Assembly: GCA_019423685.1 (NCBI GenBank)
Contig: JAHZAY010000003.1
Location: 124,001 to 188,000 of the forward strand
Length of the DNA: 64,000 bases
Reading direction: 5' to 3'
Origin: Clostridiales bacterium
Lineage (GTDB): Bacteria > Bacillota > Clostridia > Oscillospirales > Ruminococcaceae
Positions within the stretch are counted from its first letter, which is position 1. Each line of letters opens with the position of its first letter. The translations under genes were made by a program, and so were the position numbers. Shown here piece after piece: positions 1-8,687 of this stretch. The notes beneath the pieces were generated by a model. That model had not been told where the DNA came from. It made no database searches and saw nothing but the letters and a program-made list of their open reading frames with translations.

Positions 1-2
1 AA

Positions 3-764
3 CCGCACGCCGACACCATCCGCAAGATCGACAAGGTCACTTCCAAAAATTACGCGCAGGCCATCGACTGTCTTGCCGCTGCAAAGAGCTTTCTGTCAGA
101 CTCTAACCGCATTGCGATGGGCTGTCTTTCGGTTGAAAAGCTCTCTTCCTATGCCCGCCATTTCGCCTGCAAGCACTTCCCTCGCCGCTGCGGCCATCCG
201 GGACGCGGCAAAGAGAGCGTGCGCTTTTTGAGCGCAGTAAATGTTCAGGGCGTCACCAGCCTTGCACAGACCGCCTCCACCCTGTGCGATCACATCTGCT
301 TCATCGCAGACGATTGGGGCGCCGCTGCCTCTCTGTTTTTGTGCGCGCTGCGTTCCTACGCTCTGGACAACGGCTACGACGTCATCACCTGCTACTGCCC
401 GCTGGCTCCTAACCAGAAGATCGACCACCTGTTCATCCCTGCGCTTGGACTCGGCTTTATGACAGAGAACCGCTTCCACAACCTTTCCGGCGTCATCCCC
501 GATCGCCGCATCCATGCAAAACGCTTTTTGGACATTGAGACGATGCACCACCACAAAAAACGCCTGAGCTTTAATCAGAAGGCCGCTGCCCAGATGATCC
601 GTCAGGCGATCTCCATCCTTGCAGAAAACAAGGAGCTGCACGACGAACTGGAGGCCATCTACCTTGCCGCCATGGACTTTTCCCAGATGGATGCTATGCT
701 CGAACATGTTGCCTCGCAGATTGTGGACTTTCGCGCCGCGCGGGAAGGAGCGCTGCTGCTTTAA
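3..764 (+). CDS. PRK06851-like ATPase-family protein, C-terminal part (5' truncated by window edge)
   Basis: An open frame runs from the window edge to TAA at 764, so the true start lies outside. About 253 residues are visible. The segment around residues 75-155 (RFLSAVNVQGV, then GYDVITCYCPL, then KIDHLFIPALGLGF) resembles the second half of the duplicated P-loop proteins usually called PRK06851, of unknown function, as I remember that family. Where those proteins have a Walker A loop (GxGKS type), this one reads WGAAAS, so nucleotide binding by this half looks lost. There is no signal peptide or membrane segment. It converges on the glycogen cluster across a shared terminator. Family assignment is from memory of motifs and is tentative; the reading frame itself is well supported. 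Confidence 0.55.
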   Translation, partial: PHADTIRKIDKVTSKNYAQAIDCLAAAKSFLSDSNRIAMGCLSVEKLSSYARHFACKHFPRRCGHPGRGKESVRFLSAVNVQGVTSLAQTASTLCDHICFIADDWGAAASLFLCALRSYALDNGYDVITCYCPLAPNQKIDHLFIPALGLGFMTENRFHNLSGVIPDRRIHAKRFLDIETMHHHKKRLSFNQKAAAQMIRQAISILAENKELHDELEAIYLAAMDFSQMDAMLEHVASQIVDFRAAREGALLL

Positions 765-955
765 ACTTTCTGCCATAAAAAAGGTGGAAAACGCAAGGGA
801 AAGCCAATCTGCACCCTTTTGCCATTCCCAGAGTACATAGCCCACTCTGCTACGACCACCCTTTTCTCACGCAAAAAGAAAATGCCCCCTTTTTTCTCAC
901 CCCTGTTTTGCAAACGATATCCCGTTTCGTTTCTCCACTTTGCATAATAGTTTAC

Positions 956-998
956 AAAAAAACAGGAGCAAAGCAAAATGCTTTGCTCCTGTTTTTTT
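956..998. terminator. Bidirectional intrinsic terminator
   Basis: A stem AACAGGAGCAAAGC / GCTTTGCTCCTGTT with an AAAAT loop is flanked by A-rich sequence on the left and a T-run on the right. It can end both the upstream plus-strand gene and glgA on the minus strand. Bases 765-955 hold no other recognisable signal. Confidence 0.9.
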
Positions 999-1010
999 CA
1001 ATTTAAAAAG

Positions 1011-2432
1011 TTAGTCCTTTAAAATGCGCTTATACATATTGATGTACTCGCCGGCAGATTTATTCCAGCTAAAGTCGCTGTTCATTGCATTTTCCATCGC
1101 TTTGTGCCACAGCGGCTTGTTGCCATATAAGCCTTCTGCGCGCTGGATAGCGCCCAGCATATCGTGCGCATTATAGGTCTTAAAGGTAAAGCCATTGCCG
1201 TCGTCTCCACCCATGTCGTGAATGCTGTCCTTCAGACCGCCTGTCTCGCGGACGATCGGCAGCGTGCCATATCGCGCAGCCACCATCTGAGCCAATCCAC
1301 AAGGCTCACTCTTGGAGGGCATCAGGAAGGCATCGGCACCGGCATAGATCTTCTTGGAGAGGTTTGGCAAGAAGCCGATCTTGACCGCTACACGGCCCGG
1401 ATACTCGTTCTGCTTTTCGGTAAAGAAGCTTTCATAGTCCTTGTCGCCCGAGCCCAGCAGCACAAAGGCGATGTTGTCCCGCATGAGGATATCGAAGATA
1501 TACTTGACAAGATCCAAGCCCTTGTGGGAGACCAATCTGGACACCATGCCGACCAGCATCCGGTTGCCGTCCGGCTCCAGACCCATCTCCTTCATCAGCT
1601 CCAGCTTGTTGATCTGTTTATCCTCCAGCGAGTGGATGTCGTAATTTTTATAGATATTTTGATCAGTCTTTGGGTTGTTCGCTTCCAGATCAATGCCGTT
1701 GAGGATGCCGATTACACGATCCCCTTTGGCGCTCAGAATGGGGTCCAGTCCGTGAGAGAACCACGGGTCGTGGATCTCCATGGCATAGCTCGGGCTGACG
1801 GTGTTGACCATGTTGACCTGCACGATCGCAGCCTTCATCATGTTCAGGCATCCGTTATATTCGAGCACCGGATTCTGATACTCCGGGATTCCCAGCACAT
1901 CCCAGGCGATCTCCATGCCGTACTGTCCCTGATACTGGATGTTGTGGATGGTAAAGACCGTCTTGATGTCGTGATATTTGGGGATGCTGCGATAGAAGGT
2001 GTTCAAATATACCGGAACCAACGCGGTGTGCCAATCGTTTGCATGGACGACATCCGGGTCAAAGTCGATGTAGTTGAGCATCTCCATTGCCGCCTTGGAG
2101 AAGAAAGCAAACCGCTCTGCATCGTCATAATAGCCGTACAGATTGTCCCGTTTAAAGTAGTACTCGTTGTCCAGGAAGTAGTAAACTACCCCGTTATAAA
2201 CTGCTTTAAAGACGCCGCAGTACTGGTTGCGCCAGGCCAGCGGAACATTAAAGTTGCGGACAAACTGCATCCGCTCGCGGAACTGCTGTGCAATATTTTT
2301 ATACAGCGGGATCACAACCCGGCACTCATTGCCGGTATCACACAGTGCCTTGGGCAGCGAACCCGCTACATCTGCCAATCCTCCCGAAGCGATAAATGGC
2401 CTTGCCTCGCTTGCAACAAACAATATTTTCAT
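1011..2432 (-). CDS. glgA: Glycogen synthase (ADP-glucose-dependent)
   Basis: Transfers glucose from ADP-glucose to the end of an alpha-1,4-glucan; cytosolic, last step of linear chain synthesis. The 473-aa length is normal for bacterial GlgA (GT5, GT-B fold). The N-terminal GT5 catalytic domain starts MKILFVASEARPF; the C-terminal domain carries LVGMVSRLVSHKGLDL and the KSEPCGLAQ motif that contacts the nucleotide sugar. The usual KTGGL loop reads IASGGLADV, so the ADP-glucose-contacting Lys15 (E. coli numbering) is Ala here. The start ATG is preceded by a GGGGG ribosome site. It is the last gene of the glg cluster, separated from glgD by a hairpin that may cause partial termination. Confidence 0.95.
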   Translation of the reverse strand: MKILFVASEARPFIASGGLADVAGSLPKALCDTGNECRVVIPLYKNIAQQFRERMQFVRNFNVPLAWRNQYCGVFKAVYNGVVYYFLDNEYYFKRDNLYGYYDDAERFAFFSKAAMEMLNYIDFDPDVVHANDWHTALVPVYLNTFYRSIPKYHDIKTVFTIHNIQYQGQYGMEIAWDVLGIPEYQNPVLEYNGCLNMMKAAIVQVNMVNTVSPSYAMEIHDPWFSHGLDPILSAKGDRVIGILNGIDLEANNPKTDQNIYKNYDIHSLEDKQINKLELMKEMGLEPDGNRMLVGMVSRLVSHKGLDLVKYIFDILMRDNIAFVLLGSGDKDYESFFTEKQNEYPGRVAVKIGFLPNLSKKIYAGADAFLMPSKSEPCGLAQMVAARYGTLPIVRETGGLKDSIHDMGGDDGNGFTFKTYNAHDMLGAIQRAEGLYGNKPLWHKAMENAMNSDFSWNKSAGEYINMYKRILKD

Positions 2433-2474
2433 ACAGGATAACCCCCTTTTTCATGCTGCCCGTCCGATATTCTT

Positions 2475-2515
2475 AAAAAGGGAAGCCCCTCCTTGACGAG
2501 AAGGAGGGAGCTTCT
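2475..2515 (-). terminator. Internal terminator/attenuator between glgD and glgA
   Basis: Read on the minus strand, a stem (GAAGCTCCCTCCTT pairing with AAGGAGGGGCTTC, one bulge) is followed by a short U-tract. It sits after the glgD stop and about 45 bases before the glgA start. No clear promoter lies between it and glgA, so glgA probably depends on readthrough, giving lower GlgA than GlgB/C/D. Confidence 0.7.
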
Positions 2516-2527
2516 CTGATTTTTTTG

Positions 2528-3643
2528 TTAGATTGCAGTGCCTTTTTCGACAAAGAACGGATATTCCTCACAGCCAACCAGCCGTCTGGAGTCGCGGATC
2601 ATGACGTCTTTATCGGTGACCACGCAGTCGAGCTGACAATTTTCGCCTACGACGGTGCCCTGCATGATGATCGAATTTTTGACCACCGCGCCGCGTCCAA
2701 CCTTAACGCCGCGGAAGATGATCGAATTCTCTACCGTGCCCTCAATGACGCAGCCATCGGCGATCATCGAATTGCTGGCTTTGGCGTTGATGCCGTATTT
2801 GACCGGCACCTCGTCGCGGACTTTGGTGTAAACCGGGCGCTCTGCCGGGAACAGCGCCTTGCGCACCTCCGGCTTCAACAGCTCCAGATTGCAGTCAAAG
2901 TAGGACTGCAGGGAGTTGATGTTGGCCACATAATCCGGGAACTCATAACCGTAGATCTTTAAGTTTCTGTTTCCCGCCTGCAAGACAACCTGCGTAAAGC
3001 TGTAGACGTTTGCGCTGGCAGAATCGCCGATGATGCGCTCCAACAGGCGCTTGTCAATGACGGTGACGTTGAGCAGCACATTGCCCTGCTCCACCTCTGG
3101 ATTGACGTATGCGCCGTTCACGCGCCGGTTTTCGTCCATGCTGATGGTGGTGACATCGCGGTGGATGGATTTGGTGATCGGTTTATTTTGATAAACGACC
3201 GTCACATCGGCATCGTGCGCCTTGTGGTAACGGATGATGTCGCTGTAATCCATCGAGGCGATGTTATCGCAGTCGCTCATAATGACAAGCTCTGCGCGGG
3301 ATTCCTTGATGTATGTATAGATGTTGTTGAGCGCTTCCAGGCGTCCCCTATAGTATACCGACTCCTGACGTCCATACGGCGGCAGAATGGTTAAGCCTCC
3401 CTTTTTGCGGGAGAGGTCCCACTCCTTGCCGGTGCCCACATGGTCCATCAGCGACTGGAAGTTGCTCTTTGTGATAATGCCAACATCCTTTACGCCGGAA
3501 TTGATCATATTCGAGAGCACAAAATCAATCAAACGGTATCTGCCTCCAAATGGAACAGACGCCATTGTGCGGTGCTCTGTGATTTTGCCCATCATCGTAT
3601 CGTGCATGTTGGAAAATACGATTCCCAATGTCTTACTCATCAT
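2528..3643 (-). CDS. glgD: Glucose-1-phosphate adenylyltransferase subunit GlgD
   Basis: Regulatory, GlgC-like subunit found in Firmicutes; the family forms a GlgCD heteromer that makes ADP-glucose. The 371-aa protein keeps the nucleotidyltransferase fold (VPFGGRYRLIDFVLSN) and a C-terminal left-handed beta-helix of hexapeptide repeats (from about residue 285). It lacks the catalytic GGxGSRL loop, reading VFSNMHDTMMGKITEHR instead, which is normal for GlgD. A GGAGGTG site precedes ATGATG. Its first codons overlap the end of glgC by 11 bases, so the two subunits are probably translationally coupled. Confidence 0.95.
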   Translation of the reverse strand: MMSKTLGIVFSNMHDTMMGKITEHRTMASVPFGGRYRLIDFVLSNMINSGVKDVGIITKSNFQSLMDHVGTGKEWDLSRKKGGLTILPPYGRQESVYYRGRLEALNNIYTYIKESRAELVIMSDCDNIASMDYSDIIRYHKAHDADVTVVYQNKPITKSIHRDVTTISMDENRRVNGAYVNPEVEQGNVLLNVTVIDKRLLERIIGDSASANVYSFTQVVLQAGNRNLKIYGYEFPDYVANINSLQSYFDCNLELLKPEVRKALFPAERPVYTKVRDEVPVKYGINAKASNSMIADGCVIEGTVENSIIFRGVKVGRGAVVKNSIIMQGTVVGENCQLDCVVTDKDVMIRDSRRLVGCEEYPFFVEKGTAI

Positions 3644-4859
3644 CGCCGCTCACCTCCGGTACATCCTGCTCAATCATTCCCTTTGCTGGCACAGTTGCGC
3701 CCTTGCCGATCTGAATTCCCTTGGCCACAACGGTGACGCCCCAGTGTTCCTTGTCCTCCATGTTCTCCGGCCGGCATCCGACCTTGGCGTTTTCGCCGAC
3801 CACAACATCCTCTGCAATGATCGAGTATTCGACCGACGCACCAGCTTTGATGACCGAACCTGGCATGACGATGCTGTCATGTACAGTTGCGCCCTTTTCC
3901 ACCGTGACGCCGGCAAACAGGATGGAGAAGTCCACCTCTCCTTCCACTGTGCAGCCCTCGCTGATCATTGCATTCTGGGTAACAGCACCCGGCGCTACAT
4001 ACTGCGGCGGCATAACCGGGTTTCTGGCATAGATCTTCCAGCTGTCGTCGTACAGGTCGAGCGGAACATTCGGGTTGAGCAGGTCCATGTTGGCCTCCCA
4101 CAGCGAATCGATGGTTCCAACATCCTTCCAGTACCCCTCAAAAGCGTAGGCGTACATCCGCTCATTGTTCTGGAGCATGGCCGGGATGACGTTCTTGCCA
4201 AAATCGTTTTCCGAATCTGGATTTGCAGCGTCCTCCTCGAGATATTTTCTCAATTTGCTCCAGGTAAAGATATAAATTCCCATCGAGGCCAGGTTGCTCT
4301 TTGGCTCCTTTGGCTTCTCTGCAAACTCATAGATTCTCTTCTCCTCATCACAGGCCATGATGCCAAAGCGGGAAGCCTCCTCCCACGGCACTTCCATGAC
4401 CGCGATGGTGCAGTCCGCTTCCTTTTCCTTGTGGAACTCCAGCATCTTGGAGTAGTCCATCTTATAGATGTGGTCACCGGAAAGGATGACGACATAGGAG
4501 GGGTCATAGCGGTTGATGAAGTTGATGTTCTGATAGATGGCGTTGGCCGTGCCGGTGTACCAGTTGGAGTTGGAGATCTTCTGATATGGCGGCAGGACAT
4601 AGACGCCTCCGTGGATGCGGTCCAAGTCCCATGGCTGTCCGTTCCCGATATACTCGTTGAGCTCCAACGGCTGATATTGGGTCAGCACGCCGACGGTATC
4701 GATGCCGGAGTTGACACAGTTGGACAGAGGGAAGTCGATGATGCGGTACTTTCCTCCAAACGGCACTGCCGGCTTAGCGATATTTCTGGTCAGCGCATAC
4801 AGGCGGCTTCCCTGTCCACCTGCCAGAAGCATCGCGATCCATTCTTTTTTTGCGATCAT
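3633..4859 (-). CDS. glgC: Glucose-1-phosphate adenylyltransferase (ADP-glucose pyrophosphorylase)
   Basis: Makes ADP-glucose from ATP and glucose-1-phosphate, the committed step of glycogen synthesis. The catalytic N-terminal domain shows AMLLAGGQGSRLYALT and FGGKYRIIDFPLSNC; ILSGDHIYKMDY holds the metal/substrate Asp; a beta-helix domain follows from about residue 290. I chose ATG at 4859 because AGGAGG lies six bases upstream of it. An upstream in-frame ATG at 4880 would put that ribosome site inside the gene. The protein is 408 aa. It sits 40 bases after glgB and overlaps glgD. Confidence 0.96.
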   Translation of the reverse strand: MIAKKEWIAMLLAGGQGSRLYALTRNIAKPAVPFGGKYRIIDFPLSNCVNSGIDTVGVLTQYQPLELNEYIGNGQPWDLDRIHGGVYVLPPYQKISNSNWYTGTANAIYQNINFINRYDPSYVVILSGDHIYKMDYSKMLEFHKEKEADCTIAVMEVPWEEASRFGIMACDEEKRIYEFAEKPKEPKSNLASMGIYIFTWSKLRKYLEEDAANPDSENDFGKNVIPAMLQNNERMYAYAFEGYWKDVGTIDSLWEANMDLLNPNVPLDLYDDSWKIYARNPVMPPQYVAPGAVTQNAMISEGCTVEGEVDFSILFAGVTVEKGATVHDSIVMPGSVIKAGASVEYSIIAEDVVVGENAKVGCRPENMEDKEHWGVTVVAKGIQIGKGATVPAKGMIEQDVPEVSGDDE

Positions 4860-4899
4860 GGTTATCCTCCTCTGAATCAAACTCTATAAAAAGTTCGGT

Positions 4900-7020
4900 T
4901 TATTCTTCTGTTTTCTCCACCGCTTTTTTGCGCGTCCGCTTTGGCTTGGGTTGCTGCTCTGTTGAACCCGCAGCCGCTTTTTTGCGGGTTGTTTTTGGCT
5001 TTGTTGTCTTGGACGCCGCCTTTGCCTTGGAAGGCTCGGAGTTGCGCGCAGTCTTTGGCTTTTGTTCTTCCTCCACAGCCTGGCTTGTTTCCACATCAAT
5101 CACCTGCGACTCCTCCGGCTCGGGCTGGATGGCAGACGGTTTGAGGTACATAGCCGACATCGGCGGGATATCCACTGCGATGGAATTGGATTTGCCGTGC
5201 ATTGGAATCTTTTCCGAAAGGATGACTTCCTTTTCTGGGATGCCCTTGCCTCCATACCGGATGTCGTCGGAGGTGAAGGCAACCTCATAGTTTTTCTGCT
5301 CTGGAATGCCAAAGCGATATCCGTCGCGCTCCACAGGGGCGAAGTTGCAGATGACGATGACATCCTCTCCTGCATCATTGGTGCGGCGGAAGATAATCAC
5401 ATTCTGGCTGTTATCGTCGTGAACCAGCCACTGGAATCCATCCCAGCTGTCATCGATCTCCCACAGCGGAGAATTTTCCGTGTAGAAGTGGTTGAGGTCC
5501 CGCACATAGTTTTGCAGTTTCCGATGGCTTTCATAGGAAAGCAGCTGCCAGTCCAGCTCTTTTTCAAAGTTCCACTCGATGAACTGTCCAAACTCCTGGC
5601 CCATAAAGAGCAACTTCTTGCCCGGATGTGCCATCATATAGCCAAACAAGGTGCGCATGCCGGCAAACTTCTGGCTGTATTCTCCCGGCATCTTGTTGAT
5701 CAGCGAGCACTTGCCGTGCACCACTTCATCGTGCGAGAGCGGCAGAATGTAGTTTTCTGAAAATGCGTACATCATGCTGAAGGTCAGCTTGTCGTGGTTG
5801 TAGGAGCGATAGATGGGATCGAGCGATATGTAGCTGAGAATGTCGTTCATCCAGCCCATGTTCCACTTAAAGTTAAAGCCCAAACCGCCCACATAAGGGG
5901 GTTTGGTGACCAGCGGCCACGCCGAAGATTCCTCCGCAATCATCATGACGTCGCTGTGTTCGCCCAAAATTGCGCTGTTGAGTTTCTTTAAAAATTCGAT
6001 TGCTTCCAGATTTTCGTTGCCGCCGTGGACATTGGGCGTCCACTCCCAAGACTCACGGCCATAATCCAGATAGAGCATCGAGGCCACCGCATCGACGCGC
6101 AGGCCATCGATGTGGTACTTTTCAACCCAGAACATTGCGCTGGAGATCAAAAAGCTCTGGACCTCCGGACGCCCAAAATCAAAGATGCGGGTGCCCCAAT
6201 GTGGGTGCTCCCGTTTCTGTGGGTCCTGATATTCATAGCATTGGGTGCCGTCAAATTCATACAGGCCCTGCTCATCTTTTGGGAAGTGCGCTGGTACCCA
6301 GTCCATGATGACACCGATGTTGTTTTCGTGGAATTTATTGACAAAATACATCAGGTCTTTTGGGGTGCCATAGCGGGATGTGGCTGCAAAATAGCCTGTG
6401 ACCTGATAGCCCCAGGAGGCATCCAGCGGGTATTCGGTGACCGGCATCAGCTCGATGTGGGTATATCCCATCTCCTTGACGTATTCCACCAGCTCGTCCG
6501 CCAGTTTGCGGTAATCGAAAAACTTTCCGTCCTCATACTGCCGCCACGATCCCAGATGAACCTCATAGATGTTCATCGGTTCGCCCACATGGTTTTCCAG
6601 CTTGCGCTTTTCCATCCACGCCTGATCCTTCCAGGGGTATTTTCCCAACTCATAAAAGCGGGAAGCCGACTCTGGGCGGGTCTGCATATGATATGCGTAC
6701 GGATCGGTTTTTAGCACCACATTTCCTGTCACGGTTTCGATGCTGTATTTATACATGTCATACTGCTTGATATCCGGAATAAAGGCCTCCCACAGGCCAT
6801 TTTCACTGATTTTTTCCATCGGATTGCAGCTTCTGTCCCAGCTGTTAAAATCGCCCACAACCGAAATGCTCTGCGCATGCGGAGCCCAAACACGAAAGAT
6901 CGCACCGGCAACCCCTTTTCGTTTTGCCGAGTGGGATCCCATGAATTCATATGCCTTGTAATTTGTTCCCTGATGGAACAGATAAATCGGCACTTCGTCT
7001 TTTTTATTCACCTTGTACAC
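4900..7020 (-). CDS. glgB: 1,4-alpha-glucan branching enzyme with basic low-complexity tail
   Basis: Introduces alpha-1,6 branches into glycogen. Starts at GTG with GAGGGGG upstream; 706 aa. Order: short N-terminal CBM48-like domain (AIFRVWAPHAQSISVVGDFN), GH13 catalytic barrel with nucleophile region DGLRVDAVASML, acid/base region MIAEESSAWP and LPLSHDEVVHGK, then the C-terminal beta domain ending near residue 635. The last 65 or so residues are an extra Lys/Ala/Pro/Thr-rich tail (SKAKAASKTTKPKTTRKK and similar), not part of the usual enzyme and resembling histone-H1-like or AlgP-like basic tails. It is first in the glg cluster, behind a strong sigma-A-type promoter. Confidence 0.95.
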   Translation of the reverse strand: MYKVNKKDEVPIYLFHQGTNYKAYEFMGSHSAKRKGVAGAIFRVWAPHAQSISVVGDFNSWDRSCNPMEKISENGLWEAFIPDIKQYDMYKYSIETVTGNVVLKTDPYAYHMQTRPESASRFYELGKYPWKDQAWMEKRKLENHVGEPMNIYEVHLGSWRQYEDGKFFDYRKLADELVEYVKEMGYTHIELMPVTEYPLDASWGYQVTGYFAATSRYGTPKDLMYFVNKFHENNIGVIMDWVPAHFPKDEQGLYEFDGTQCYEYQDPQKREHPHWGTRIFDFGRPEVQSFLISSAMFWVEKYHIDGLRVDAVASMLYLDYGRESWEWTPNVHGGNENLEAIEFLKKLNSAILGEHSDVMMIAEESSAWPLVTKPPYVGGLGFNFKWNMGWMNDILSYISLDPIYRSYNHDKLTFSMMYAFSENYILPLSHDEVVHGKCSLINKMPGEYSQKFAGMRTLFGYMMAHPGKKLLFMGQEFGQFIEWNFEKELDWQLLSYESHRKLQNYVRDLNHFYTENSPLWEIDDSWDGFQWLVHDDNSQNVIIFRRTNDAGEDVIVICNFAPVERDGYRFGIPEQKNYEVAFTSDDIRYGGKGIPEKEVILSEKIPMHGKSNSIAVDIPPMSAMYLKPSAIQPEPEESQVIDVETSQAVEEEQKPKTARNSEPSKAKAASKTTKPKTTRKKAAAGSTEQQPKPKRTRKKAVEKTEE

Positions 7021-7047
7021 ACTATCAACCCCCTCGTGTTTAGCATT

Positions 7048-7076
7048 ATCATACCAGAATTCCTATCTTTTTTCAA
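7048..7076 (-). promoter_or_regulatory. Sigma-A-type promoter of the glg operon
   Basis: On the minus strand TTGAAA and TATGAT are separated by 17 bases, ending about 28 bases before the glgB GTG start. Confidence 0.8.
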
Positions 7077-7120
7077 GCATTTATTGTATAAAATCATAAA
7101 ACATTACCGTGTACTTTACA

Positions 7121-7149
7121 AAATCTTTGTTGTATATTAACAAAGATTT
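7121..7149. promoter_or_regulatory. Perfect 11-bp inverted repeat upstream of the glg promoter
   Basis: AAATCTTTGTT and AACAAAGATTT flank a 7-base AT spacer (GTATATT). It lies about 45 bases upstream of the glg -35 box, where an activator or repressor could bind. It lacks a U-tract suited to termination and does not match a CcpA cre site. The rest of 7150-7360 is AT-rich with no gene visible. Confidence 0.55.
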
Positions 7150-7363
7150 GCCAATTTTCCTGCCGCAAACTCTCCCCGTTTTGCACAATCCAATCACTTT
7201 CTTTTCCATTTTTTAGGCAAAAAAGCAACTAGAAAAACATCTTGCGCGTTTTTCGCTTTTTTTATAGTGCAGATTTTACAAATCTGTTCTCCCCCATCCT
7301 AGCACAATCTTCCACCGCATTTTATCGAAAATTGCGATATTCTTTTTGGAAAGATGGGAAAAG

Positions 7364-7396
7364 AAAAAAGGCGCAGCTTTTCGCCACGCCTTTTTT
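7364..7396 (-). terminator. Terminator after gap
   Basis: AAAAAAGGCG and CGCCTTTTTT pair around a 13-base loop. On the minus strand this gives a stem followed by U-rich sequence just past the gap stop codon. Confidence 0.8.
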
Positions 7397-7413
7397 GTTC
7401 CGATCAATTTTAA

Positions 7414-8433
7414 TTACTGTGCGTCAACAGCAGACATATGTTTGATCAGCTCAAGAACCTTGTTGGAATAACCCCACTCGTTGTCGTACCAGGAAACGAG
7501 TTTTACGAAGGTATCGTTGAGCATGATGCCTGCTTTTGCATCAAAGATAGAAGTTCTTGGATCGCCCAGGAAGTCGGAAGAAACGACCATATCCTCGGTG
7601 TAACCCAGGATACCCTTCATGGTGGTTTCAGAAGCCTCTTTTACCTTTGCGCAGATCTCTTCATAGGTGGTAGGTTTTGCAAGTTTTACAGTCAGGTCAA
7701 CAACCGAAACGTCCAGAGTTGGAACGCGGAAGGACATGCCGGTCAGTTTTCCTTTCATCTCTGGGATAACCAGAGCGCAAGCTTTTGCAGCGCCGGTGGT
7801 GGAAGGAATGATGTTGCCGGAAGCAGCGCGGCCGCCTCTCCAATCCTTCTTGGAAGGACCATCAACGGTCTTCTGGGTAGCAGTGGTGGAGTGAACGGTG
7901 CTCATCAGGCCCTCAACGATGCCGAAGTTGTCGTTGATAACCTTTACCAGCGGAGCCAGGCAGTTGGTGGTGCAGGATGCGTTGGAAACAACGGTCATAT
8001 CCTTGGTGTATTTGTCTTCGTTTACGCCGACAACGAAGGTTGGGGTCTCTTTATCCTTTGCAGGAGCGGAGATAACGACCTTCTTTGCGCCAGCCTGGAT
8101 GTGAGCGGAAGCCTTTTCGGTGGTGGTGAATACGCCGGTAGACTCTACAACATACTCAGCGCCGCACTCTTTCCACGGAATTTCGCTCGGCTCTTTGCAG
8201 GCATATACGTTGATTTCGTGACCGTTGACAACAAATTTGCCGTCACGGGTTCCAAGCTCGCCCTTGAACTGGCCGTGCATAGAATCATATTTTGTCATAT
8301 ATACCATGTAATCGAGATCGATGAATGGATCGTTGATGCCGACGACCTCATAGACTTCCGGCTGCGCCATTGCTGCGCGGAATACTAATCTACCAATACG
8401 GCCAAAACCGTTGATACCAATTTTAATTGCCAT
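7414..8433 (-). CDS. gap: Glyceraldehyde-3-phosphate dehydrogenase
   Basis: NAD-dependent oxidation and phosphorylation of glyceraldehyde-3-phosphate in glycolysis. 339 aa. Shows the Rossmann start IKIGINGFGRIGR and the active-site SNASCTTNCLAP with catalytic Cys; the substrate-binding region is WRGGRAASGNIIPSTTGAAKA. ATG at 8433 is preceded by AGGAGG nine bases upstream; an in-frame TTG at 8442 is less likely. The gene stands alone with its own promoter and terminator. Codon choice (GGT, GTA/GTT, GCT/GCA) differs from most neighbours in a way typical of highly expressed genes. Confidence 0.97.
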   Translation of the reverse strand: MAIKIGINGFGRIGRLVFRAAMAQPEVYEVVGINDPFIDLDYMVYMTKYDSMHGQFKGELGTRDGKFVVNGHEINVYACKEPSEIPWKECGAEYVVESTGVFTTTEKASAHIQAGAKKVVISAPAKDKETPTFVVGVNEDKYTKDMTVVSNASCTTNCLAPLVKVINDNFGIVEGLMSTVHSTTATQKTVDGPSKKDWRGGRAASGNIIPSTTGAAKACALVIPEMKGKLTGMSFRVPTLDVSVVDLTVKLAKPTTYEEICAKVKEASETTMKGILGYTEDMVVSSDFLGDPRTSIFDAKAGIMLNDTFVKLVSWYDNEWGYSNKVLELIKHMSAVDAQ

Positions 8434-8474
8434 GAGAATCAACCTCCTAAATTTTTTTGCAACTCTGCACCTAT

Positions 8475-8503
8475 ATATTACCCTATTTTCTGGAAATATA
8501 CAA
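8475..8503 (-). promoter_or_regulatory. gap: Promoter of gap
   Basis: TTGTAT and TAATAT with a 17-base spacer on the minus strand, about 42 bases before the gap start codon. Confidence 0.7.
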
Positions 8504-8646
8504 TCCCTTTGTTATATTTTTAACTAAAATTTATCACTTTCCTTTTTCTTATGCCGCCCTTGTGTGTACATTTTGTGCATCCTGACAGCCTTCTAAACTT
8601 CTCACCTTCTCTTCTTTCTTTCCATACACTATTAGCAGACCGTGGA

Positions 8647-8675
8647 TTGATTTTTTCCATAAAGTTCGGTATACT
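8647..8675 (+). promoter_or_regulatory. Promoter of the histidine-kinase-like gene
   Basis: TTGATT and TATACT separated by 17 bases. The 5' leader to the start codon at 8796 would be about 115 bases. Confidence 0.65.
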
Positions 8676-8687
8676 AAAACAAAATAG

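Noticed and set aside
761..976. Small minus-strand frame between the first gene and glgA
   Set aside because: No ribosome site, low-complexity translation and overlap with the shared terminator.
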